DNA of 64,000 bases from Deinococcus arcticus. Its GTDB lineage: Bacteria > Deinococcota > Deinococci > Deinococcales > Deinococcaceae. This document shows, in pieces, positions 30,674-38,175 of the stretch (position 1 is its first letter; every line of letters starts with the position of its first letter). The translations under genes and the position numbers were made by a program. The notes below the pieces were generated by a model. It was not told the origin of the DNA. It did not search any database and saw only the letters and a list, made by a program, of their open reading frames with translations. The stretch covers positions 62,001 to 126,000 of the forward strand of contig NZ_PYSV01000005.1 in the NCBI RefSeq assembly GCF_003028415.1, written 5' to 3'.

Positions 30674-31375
30674 ATGGAGTACGCCCGCAAGCCCACATCC
30701 ACCCGCAAGGCGCCAGAACAAGCCGCTGAGCGTCACAGCTCTGCCCCTCTCGATCTGGTCCTGCAACGTCACGCCCAGCTGCGCGCCGATCTCACCCGCT
30801 TCACCTCGCACGCCCCTGCACTCCAGCGCCGACAGGCAGCCCCAGCCCTGCGCGCCCTGGAACTCCACGCGGGAGAAGTGAGCCGACTTGATGACCAGCG
30901 CCAGACCCTGCAACGCCAGCTGGCAGACCTGGGGCCAGTGCGCCCTGATCAGGCGGACCCCACCGTGCAGCGTGAGGCCAGCCCCGATCCACCCGCCCGT
31001 CCCCAGAATCCCGCCGACTGGGTGGCCGTGATGCAACGCCACGCCGGGCAGGTTGAAGGCCAGCGCCTGGACTCGCGCCAGTTTGCCCAGCACGCAGCCC
31101 TGCAACGGCAGGTGGCCCAAACCCTCGCGCAAGGCTTCAGAACAGATCGTGGCCCGGCACAGGCCCGGTACGACACCTACGGCGAGCATCTGGCCACCCT
31201 GCAACGCCACGAGCTCAGCGCGCCGGTCGCTCGGGTCGTGCTGGGCCTAGTGCCCCCCGGTGAGCGGCTGGCCCTGCAGCGCGCGGTGGTGTCGTGCAGA
31301 GGCAGAGCGAGCAGCAGGCCCACGCTGATCAGGTGCTGCGCGCAGCCGCCCTGCAACGGCAGCTGGCGGAACTGA
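30674..31375 (+). pseudogene. N-terminal part of a DUF4157 toxin, separated by a frameshift
   Basis: GGGAGG lies just before the ATG of MEYARKPTSTRKAPEQ. The product is rich in LQR-type units spaced along a helix (LQRHAQL, LQRRQA, LQRQLADL, MQRHAG, LQRQVAQ, LQRHEL, LQRAV). From about 31276 the frame drifts into Arg/Pro/Cys-rich nonsense, while the same LQR pattern resumes one base back in the frame of the next entry (QRQSEQQAHADQVLRAAALQ). The two frames fit one protein broken by a -1 shift between about 31263 and 31300. It could be a true mutation, a sequencing error or programmed frameshifting. Confidence 0.7.
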
Positions 31376-33789
31376 ACGCCGAAGCCACCCAGCCGGTTTT
31401 TCAACGCATCCAGGCCCGGCGGGGTGCTGGGAACCCTCTGCCCGAAGCCATTCAGCGCCATCTGGAACAGGGCTTGAACCACGACCTGAGCCGCGTGCGC
31501 ATTCACGATGATCCAGAGGCCCACCAGTTGGCGAAAGGCGTCAATGCCCTGGCCTTCACCACCGGCAGCGACATCTTCTTCCAAGCCGGCCAGTTCAACC
31601 TGAACAGTCAGAGTGGCCTGGAACTGCTGGCGCATGAAGTGACGCATACCGTCCAGCAGAGTCAGGGCAAGGTCGGCCCTGGCATTGACCCGGATGCCGG
31701 CCTTGAAGCGGAAGCCCGGCAGATGGGCCACCGGCTGGCCCGGGGGCCACTCGCGTCCCCTGATCGGGGTCTGCGTCCAGTAGCCACCCCAGCAGCCCGG
31801 GGTACTGGGGCGCTGCAGCGGCGGGCCGCACCCACCACGGCCACTCCCGCGCTACTCCAGACCCTGAGTGCCGGTCAGGCGCCACCGGTCCCCTTCGCCT
31901 TCGTGTGGCAAACCGAAGACGGCGGCGTGTTTCTCCGCGAGACGCCTGGAGGCAAGGTCCTGGGCAAGGTGCCGAACACCACCCGCCTGCAGCTGCTTCG
32001 CCATGACCCGAAGCAGGGCCTGTACGCCGTGCGCACGCCTTCAGGGCTGCAGGGCTGGGTGGCCGCTAGTCACCTCAAGATTCCGCCGCCCAGGCTGGCC
32101 GAGGACGCCAACCTGAAGTTCTACGTGCCCAGAAAAGGCGAGGGCATTTTCAAGGTGGTGACCGCCCAATATGGCGCCGCCGAGTTTGGCGAAGATGCCC
32201 GGTACTTCACCAACGTGCTGCGGGCGGTGAACCAGCCCAGCGCCTTCAAAGTCACCAATCCCAAGTACAAAAGCTTCCTGGAAGGGGCTTTTGAATCTGC
32301 CATCACCGCCATGACCGCTGGACGCGATGCCAATGGCGTCCAGCTGCAGGAAGACGTGCCCTTCTGGTTGCCGAGCCCCAAGGGCGCAGCCGACATCAAG
32401 GCGTACAGCGGCAGCTTCACCAAGGGCGTGCTGGAGACCACGAAACAGACTTTCGGCACGGCCGGCGAACAGGCCCTGTACACCGGCTCGTTCATGACGG
32501 GGATGCAGCTGGGGGTGCTGCAAAGCATCTGGGACGCCCTGGTGGGGCTGGTTGAGCTGGTGAAGCTGCCCCTGACCATCGTCAAGGCGATCTACGGCGT
32601 CATTCAGACCGCGCTGCAGGGCCACCTGCTGGCCAAAATCGGGGAGATCTACGCCTTCCTGGCGGGGGGCGGCCTGAAGCAGATCGCTGAGCTGCTCATT
32701 GCAGACTTCAAGGCCGGCTGGAACAACCAGAATCCCCTGAGTGCGTGGACCTTCCGGGGCCGTGTGATCGGCTACGCCGTGACCGAGATCCTGATGACCT
32801 TCATCCCGATTGCGGGCCTGGTGCTCAAGGCCGCCAAGGCCGGGAAGGTGGCCTCGTTCCTGGGGGGCAAGTTCAAGTGGATCGGTCAGGCCGGCCAGAA
32901 AGCCATGCAGGCCCTCGACAAGGTGCAGATCCAGTGGCCCCCACCTGGGTTTCAGCCTCAGCGAGCTGCTGCTGGTATAGGTGGCATAAGCATCCCTGTT
33001 CCCGTTGAGCCGAATAGGAAAATCAGTCTGGGCCAGGTGCTGCGTTCGGTTGGTAATGCTGTAGGAGGGGCTGCTCAGGGAGGTGGGCGGGTCCGTGCGC
33101 CTGTTGCAGGACTATATAAGGGGCTGGATGTTGCCAATCCGCCTCAGGGATGGAAGTTTAAAGACAACGTCGTATTTGGCGTCGACGCTAAGTCCATTAC
33201 AACGGTCGTTACTGGGCCTAAAGGACAGAGTGGGACTTTTACGAGAAAGTATGCTGCGTCTTCAGTCCAGTTGATCTTTGACGTTGCCTTCCTGCAAGAT
33301 CTCCCCTCCTGGATCCCATCAGCAAGCGGTGAGCTCGCGGCAGGTAAGGGCGTCCCGACGGTTGCCTACGTCTCGATGTATCAGATGAAGCGACTTGGGA
33401 TTGGCTATGGTTCACTTAAAACGCTAAAAATGAGCACTATTCAGAATTTTGAAACAATTCTTTTTATGGAGAGTAAGAAGCGCCAAGGAATACCCTTGAA
33501 TAAAAGCGTCTTGCAATCGCACTCCGTGGCTTATGCCGAAACGACAATGATCCAATCAGGACATGAGATTGTTAGCGCCGATGTCTCTGGCGGCCAACTT
33601 GAGGAAGTAGGTGATTATATGGCTTTTTATGAGCGGCGGAACCCCGCACTTAAGCAGATACATGATGATCTGCTTAAGAAATACGGCCTGAGCAGAAGAG
33701 ACCGCATGCTGATCGACTTCAATATTGAGCTGAAACTCAAAGGATTACCGGAAGGCCAGACAGCGTTACCCCTAGGATCAACCAAATGA
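31294..33789 (+). CDS. DUF4157 (eCIS-core) polymorphic toxin, main part
   Basis: Read from GTG 31294, the DUF4157 domain spans ~residues 45-135: GLNHDLSRVRIHDDPEAH and the zinc-peptidase motif HEVTH at 114-118 followed by TVQQ. An SH3-like segment follows (~200-262, VFLRETPGGKVLGK and GWVAASHL), then a helical/hydrophobic region (GVLQSIWDALVGLVELVKLP and AVTEILMTFIPIAGLVLK). The last ~260 residues come from DNA of clearly lower GC (from about 32970) and are not recognised; SHSVAYAETTMIQSGHEI is their most distinctive part. This is the layout of toxins loaded into extracellular contractile injection systems. The stop overlaps the next gene's ATG. The true N-terminus is probably at 30674, before the frameshift. 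Confidence 0.82.
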   Translation: MQRQSEQQAHADQVLRAAALQRQLAELNAEATQPVFQRIQARRGAGNPLPEAIQRHLEQGLNHDLSRVRIHDDPEAHQLAKGVNALAFTTGSDIFFQAGQFNLNSQSGLELLAHEVTHTVQQSQGKVGPGIDPDAGLEAEARQMGHRLARGPLASPDRGLRPVATPAARGTGALQRRAAPTTATPALLQTLSAGQAPPVPFAFVWQTEDGGVFLRETPGGKVLGKVPNTTRLQLLRHDPKQGLYAVRTPSGLQGWVAASHLKIPPPRLAEDANLKFYVPRKGEGIFKVVTAQYGAAEFGEDARYFTNVLRAVNQPSAFKVTNPKYKSFLEGAFESAITAMTAGRDANGVQLQEDVPFWLPSPKGAADIKAYSGSFTKGVLETTKQTFGTAGEQALYTGSFMTGMQLGVLQSIWDALVGLVELVKLPLTIVKAIYGVIQTALQGHLLAKIGEIYAFLAGGGLKQIAELLIADFKAGWNNQNPLSAWTFRGRVIGYAVTEILMTFIPIAGLVLKAAKAGKVASFLGGKFKWIGQAGQKAMQALDKVQIQWPPPGFQPQRAAAGIGGISIPVPVEPNRKISLGQVLRSVGNAVGGAAQGGGRVRAPVAGLYKGLDVANPPQGWKFKDNVVFGVDAKSITTVVTGPKGQSGTFTRKYAASSVQLIFDVAFLQDLPSWIPSASGELAAGKGVPTVAYVSMYQMKRLGIGYGSLKTLKMSTIQNFETILFMESKKRQGIPLNKSVLQSHSVAYAETTMIQSGHEIVSADVSGGQLEEVGDYMAFYERRNPALKQIHDDLLKKYGLSRRDRMLIDFNIELKLKGLPEGQTALPLGSTK

Positions 33790-34322
33790 CACAGAAATAC
33801 ACAATTGTTTTTAAAAAACCTGTGCAAGGTATATACACCGACTTGGAACAGCCATTAAGGGAAGGTTTGGGGCTAGAGTGCCGATTCCATGAGGACATAA
33901 GAGGATCTATCGACGCGGATGATTCCATCATTATTCTGGTTACGCTGTATATCCGACCCACAGAACTCCACGATAAGCTGGCATCAATCCCGCCGGAAAC
34001 AATGGCAAGAACAATTATTTTCGGTTACCTGGGGGACGACCAGGAAGAGGTCCTAGAGCACTATAAGCCCCTTGGCCTTGCTACCTCAAAAGCTGTGGAA
34101 GGGTGGCTGATGTGTGGTGCCCGTCCCTCACCGATGTTGGGTCATGGGAATGGACTTTATGGTCTTAAGCAATATTTCGATCCCGGGATATTTGATGACA
34201 TTTTTCTGAAACTAAAGAAAACCGAGAACTATGTCATCTACGAAACCCTAGACGCGGAACCGCTAACCCAGATTGTGCAGCTGTATGTCGCTGCCGTGAC
34301 AGCAGCCCGCTCTGCGTCTTGA
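33786..34322 (+). CDS. Putative immunity protein for the DUF4157 toxin
   Basis: A 178-residue soluble protein starts MTQKYTIVFKKPVQGIYTDL. It overlaps the toxin stop as ATGA and shares the same low GC and AT-rich third positions, unlike the rest of the window. No known immunity family is recognised. The assignment rests on position, overlap, size and shared composition, as in other polymorphic toxin loci. Confidence 0.6.
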   Translation: MTQKYTIVFKKPVQGIYTDLEQPLREGLGLECRFHEDIRGSIDADDSIIILVTLYIRPTELHDKLASIPPETMARTIIFGYLGDDQEEVLEHYKPLGLATSKAVEGWLMCGARPSPMLGHGNGLYGLKQYFDPGIFDDIFLKLKKTENYVIYETLDAEPLTQIVQLYVAAVTAARSAS

Positions 34323-34366
34323 TGGCAACAGCTATCTGATTACGTCGATCGAATGCGCGCGCTAAA

Positions 34367-34399
34367 GACGGCGCCGAAATTTCGGAAGGGTGCGCCGTC
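34367..34399 (+). terminator. Hairpin after the toxin-immunity genes
   Basis: GACGGCGC and GCGCCGTC pair over a 17-nt loop that itself contains the palindrome CGAAATTTCG. No T-run follows. It lies between the rightward immunity gene and the leftward GGDEF-EAL gene and may serve both. Confidence 0.5.
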
Positions 34400-34444
34400 C
34401 TACCGGTCAACCTTCATGAACACAGGCACCTGAACCCCGGCTGC

Positions 34445-36910
34445 TCAGGCCCAGTGATCCCCACCTTTCTCCTTACCCCCCTCTCCAGTCCCCTCCCAGT
34501 TCAGCTCCTCAGGGGGACCGGGGCGGCCCAGCAAAAAGCCCTGGGTACGCTCCACGCCCAGGTCGCGCACCTGCAGCAGCTGGGCGGGTGTCTCCACGCC
34601 CTCAGCCACCACGTCCAGCCCCAGGGCGTGGCCCAGCGCCACAATCGCCTGCACAATGCGGTAGGCGCCCGGCGAATCTTCCAGCGCCTGCACGAAGGTG
34701 CGGTCTACCTTCAGCGTCGTGACCGGCAGGGTCATCAGGTAGTTCAGGGCCGAGTTGCCGGTGCCGAAATCGTCAATGCTCAGGCGCACGCCCATGGCGC
34801 GCAGTTCGGCCATCTTGCGCGCCACGCCCTTGACATCGCGCAGGATCATGCGCTCGGTCAGCTCCAGTTCCAGGTCGCGGCCCTGCAGGCGCCACGTTTG
34901 CAGCGCCCGGCGCACCACATCCACGAAGTCGCCCTGCACAAACTGCGCCGGAGAAACATTCACGCTGATGCGCTCCAGGGCCCGTCCGTCCTCTCGCCAC
35001 GCGGCCAGCTGGCGGCAGGCCTCATTCAGCACGAAGGTGCCGATGGGAATAATCAGCCCCGTGTCCTCGGCCACCGGAATGAAGGTGGCGGGCGAGACGT
35101 TGCCCAGCGCGGCACTCTGCCAGCGCAGCAGGGCCTCGGCGCCGCGCACCTGCCCCGAGAGGTCGTGCAGCGGCTGATACACCACGCGCAGTTCACCCCC
35201 TTCCAGGGCGCCGCGCAGGCCCAGCTCCATGCTGGAGCGGGCGGTGCCCGCCGCGTTCATCTCCGGCGCGTAGAAGGTGACGTTGTTCTTGCCGCCCTGC
35301 TTGGCGCGGTACATGGCAAGGTCGGCAAAGCGCTGCAGGTCCTGGGCGTCGGCGCCGTCGTCCGGGTACAGGCTAACCCCAATGGAGCCGGTTACGTGGG
35401 CCTGCGCGCCCCCCAGGGCGATGGGCTGGCGCAGCCGCTCCAGAATCTTGGCCGCCACCAGCGCGGCGTCCTGGGCGCTGTGAATGCTCAGCAGCATCAC
35501 CGTGAACTCGTCGCCGCCCAGCCGGGCCACGGTGTCGTTGCGGCGCACGCTGTCTTGCAGCCGCGCGGCCACCTCGCGCAGCAGTTCGTCGCCCGCCGCG
35601 TGGCCCAGGGTGTCGTTCACGGCCTTGAAGCCGTCCAGGTCTATAAACAGCACCGCCACCCTGCGCCGTTCGCGCACAGCGGTGGCAATGCCGCGCTCCA
35701 GGCGGTCCTGAAACAGCGCGCGGTTGGGCAGGCCAGTCAGCACGTCATGCTGGGCCTGGTGGGCCAGCCGGGCCTGACTGGCTTCCAGTTCGGCGGTGCG
35801 TTCGCGCACCTTCTGTTCCAGGTCGCCGGTCAGCTCGCGCAGCGCGGCGTTGGCGCGGTTCAGTTCGGCGGTGCGGCGCTGCACCCGGCCTTCCAGTTCG
35901 CCGGACAGCTGGCGCAACTGGGCGGTCAGGCGGGCATTGTCCACAAAGGCCAGCACCTGCCGCACCACGACCAGCGCCGTGACCAGCACCGTGCCCCACA
36001 GCACCCCCTGCCCGCCCGGCCCCCCCTGCGTGGCCACCAGCAGCGCAAAGGCCGCCGCCAGGGCCACGTAGGGCAGGAACAGCGCGGCGCGGTGCAGGGC
36101 GGCCAGCGGGGCGAACAGGGCGTGGTCCTGCGCCGGGCGGAAGGACGCGGCGGCAAACAGGGTGGCCCCCAGCGCCCAGAACACGTCTGGCCACGACCCT
36201 TCCTGGTAGGTGCCGGCGGCGCCCAGCACGATAAATGCCTGATCCGCCACGATCAGCGCCAGCAATCCGGCCGCCAGCAGCGTTTCCCGGGGCCCCGGGC
36301 AGGCGCCGCCGCGCAGCGAGATCAGCAGCAGGATGCTCAGCAGCAGCAGGTCGCCCACCGGATAGGTCAGGCCGATCACGGCGGCCAGCGGCTCTCCGGC
36401 ATACGCAGCCAGCACGCCCCGCAGCACGAAGTGCCACGCGTACACCCCCACGGCGGCCATGATGATGGCCACGTCTACCCCCAGGCGCAGGGTGTCCCAG
36501 CGGGTCAGCGCCGCGTGCTCGAAGCGCAGGAAGCCCCAGGCGTACAGCGCCAGCGCCAGCAGAAAGCCAATGTCAGCCACCGAGGGAAACGGCGGGTCCT
36601 GGCGCACCAGCAGCAGATAGGCGTACAGGATCTGGCCTGCCCCAAACGAGAGCAGCCCCGCGCCCAGCGTGCGCCACGCCGCCCGTTCGTGGGCGTGGCG
36701 CCGGGCGTTCCAGATGCAGCTCAGGCCCGCAAAGACGAAGGTGGGAATGTAGATCAGGCTGCTGACCCACAGCCGGGTCAGGGCGTCGCCCTGGGGAAAG
36801 GCCACCCACAGGGCGTGCAGCCCCAGCAGCAGCGCACACAGGGCAAAGGCGACGCGCCCCGGCACCGGGGCAGGAATACGGCTGGGCGAGGGAGGCGGGG
36901 ACAGTGGCAT
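34445..36910 (-). CDS. Membrane GGDEF-EAL protein (cyclic-di-GMP turnover)
   Basis: The 821-residue protein starts MPLSPPPSPSR and has about nine N-terminal membrane segments (residues ~20-330), a coiled coil (VQRRTAELNRANAALRELTG and EQKVRERTAELEASQARL), a GGDEF domain with intact RLGGDEF and DGFKAVNDTLGHAAGD, and an EAL domain with intact GAEALLRW, DDFGTGNSALNYL, KVDRTFV and EGVET. Both halves keep their signature residues, so it may make and/or hydrolyse cyclic-di-GMP; the membrane part is probably a sensor. ATG at 36910 is used; 66 upstream in-frame codons are low-complexity. Upstream bases 36911-37293 hold no gene that can be supported. Confidence 0.92.
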   Translation of the reverse strand: MPLSPPPSPSRIPAPVPGRVAFALCALLLGLHALWVAFPQGDALTRLWVSSLIYIPTFVFAGLSCIWNARRHAHERAAWRTLGAGLLSFGAGQILYAYLLLVRQDPPFPSVADIGFLLALALYAWGFLRFEHAALTRWDTLRLGVDVAIIMAAVGVYAWHFVLRGVLAAYAGEPLAAVIGLTYPVGDLLLLSILLLISLRGGACPGPRETLLAAGLLALIVADQAFIVLGAAGTYQEGSWPDVFWALGATLFAAASFRPAQDHALFAPLAALHRAALFLPYVALAAAFALLVATQGGPGGQGVLWGTVLVTALVVVRQVLAFVDNARLTAQLRQLSGELEGRVQRRTAELNRANAALRELTGDLEQKVRERTAELEASQARLAHQAQHDVLTGLPNRALFQDRLERGIATAVRERRRVAVLFIDLDGFKAVNDTLGHAAGDELLREVAARLQDSVRRNDTVARLGGDEFTVMLLSIHSAQDAALVAAKILERLRQPIALGGAQAHVTGSIGVSLYPDDGADAQDLQRFADLAMYRAKQGGKNNVTFYAPEMNAAGTARSSMELGLRGALEGGELRVVYQPLHDLSGQVRGAEALLRWQSAALGNVSPATFIPVAEDTGLIIPIGTFVLNEACRQLAAWREDGRALERISVNVSPAQFVQGDFVDVVRRALQTWRLQGRDLELELTERMILRDVKGVARKMAELRAMGVRLSIDDFGTGNSALNYLMTLPVTTLKVDRTFVQALEDSPGAYRIVQAIVALGHALGLDVVAEGVETPAQLLQVRDLGVERTQGFLLGRPGPPEELNWEGTGEGGKEKGGDHWA

Positions 36911-37293
36911 GAGCTGACCTCGGACACCAGAAGCAACGTGGGCTGAACAAACAGGAGTGAGCTTCACCTTACTCCAGCCGGCGGGCGGGGGAACAGCCGC
37001 GTAACTGCGTGCGCCCCCGCTGCGCCTGGCCCCCCGGCAGCGCTGGCGCTGGCCCCGCGCAGTCCCTGGCCGCCGGACTGGCCAATGCCGGCGGCGCGCC
37101 GGTCCCATGCTGCGGGTTCGTGCCGGCGAGCCGCCGGTTCAGGGCCCCAGCCTCCCCAGGACGGGAGCCCCGGCGCCGGTTGGGTCAGGGCAGGGTGGAC
37201 CGCTCAGGCAGGCCCGGGAACAGGGTGTCCTCGCGCCGCTTCCACACTGGACTGGACCTCACCGGGCAGCGCCGCAGCAGGGGAGAGGGGCGC

Positions 37294-37480
37294 TGATACG
37301 GACGGCCAGTTTCGTCACCTCCGGGAAGAAGGGGGATGTTCCCCGTCTTCGGCTGGGGGCGGTCCAATGCCCGGACATCCGTCTCTGCTCCTGCTCTATT
37401 CCTGTTCTGCTCCGCCGCTCTGCGAGTCCCTCTGGTCGGAACAATTCTGTTACACATGACAGAACTGTTCGGAAGCCCTA
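37294..37480. repeat. Intergenic repeat family B copy
   Basis: It begins TGATACGGACGGCC and carries GGGAAGAAGGGGGATGTTCC, TTCGGCTGGGGGCGG, CCGGACATCCG and CTCTGCGAGTCCCTCTGG, shared with 46150-46381 and 55574-55754. The right end (TTCGGAAGCCCTA) supplies the TAG stop of the TetR gene that follows on the minus strand. Confidence 0.8.
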
Positions 37481-38080
37481 CTCCTGTTCAGCGCCGGGCA
37501 TCTCGCTGGCCGCCGCCAGCACGCCGCCGCGCACGAACGCGCCCAGGGTGCGGGCCAGTTCGTCCGGGTTCAGGGCCGGGTCGCTGATGGCGCGGTGGGC
37601 CAGGGCACCCAGCAGCGTGGTCACGATCAGCAGCAGCGTGGCGTGGCCGTGGCCGGGCGTGGCCGGGTCCAGCGGCAGGCGGCGCGCGACCTCCGAGAGA
37701 AAGTGCGTCTGACGCGCATGAAACGAGGGGCCCCCGCCACTGTGCAGCAGGGCCAGGGTGTCGCGTTCGGCCAGCAGGAACTGAAACACCGGCTCAATCA
37801 GGCCCGGACTGCCCGGCCCTGGGCGGGGCAGATGCGCCAGCAGCGGTTCCAGGCGGCCCAGCAACTGCAGCAGGCGCTCGCCCAGCAGCGCGTCCAGAAT
37901 GCCCTCCGGCGAGGAAAAGTAGCTGTAGACCGTGGCCCGCGAGGTGCCCAGCGCGGCGGCCAGATCACCCATGCCCACCGCCTCGAAGCCGCGCTCTACA
38001 AACAGCGCGGCGGCGGTGTCCAGAATCTGCTGGCGGCGGTCGGCCGACGGCAGGCGTTTGCGGGAATCGGCGGTGGGCAT
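37478..38080 (-). CDS. TetR-family regulator
   Basis: The 200-residue protein has an N-terminal HTH (RRQQILDTAAALFVERGFEA, then MGDLAAALGTSRATVYSYFS) and a TetR C-terminal helical domain. It diverges from the YhgE/Pip membrane protein, and three copies of a TGACA-N3-TGTCA palindrome lie in the shared region, so it likely represses both. A TACACT box 6 nt before the ATG suggests a leaderless transcript. The TAG stop is in the end of a family B repeat. Confidence 0.9.
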   Translation of the reverse strand: MPTADSRKRLPSADRRQQILDTAAALFVERGFEAVGMGDLAAALGTSRATVYSYFSSPEGILDALLGERLLQLLGRLEPLLAHLPRPGPGSPGLIEPVFQFLLAERDTLALLHSGGGPSFHARQTHFLSEVARRLPLDPATPGHGHATLLLIVTTLLGALAHRAISDPALNPDELARTLGAFVRGGVLAAASEMPGAEQE

Positions 38081-38100
38081 GGGCCGAGTGTAACGTATTC

Positions 38101-38166
38101 TGACAGTCTGTTATTTGACAAAGTGTCAGATATATGGGCATGATGACAGATGCTGACAGAGTGTCA
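38101..38166. promoter_or_regulatory. Three TetR operator copies between tetR and yhgE-like gene
   Basis: TGACAGTCTGTTA (38101-38113), TGACAAAGTGTCA (38116-38128) and TGACAGAGTGTCA (38154-38166) share a TGACA-N3-TGTCA pattern; the last two are perfect. The spacings place two copies over the tetR promoter side and one close to the other gene's start. Confidence 0.7.
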
Positions 38167-38175
38167 GTTCCTCCT

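Noticed and set aside
34454..36946. 830-codon plus-strand ORF opposite the GGDEF-EAL gene
   Set aside because: It is a GC-rich antisense shadow without domain signatures; the minus strand encodes intact GGDEF and EAL motifs.
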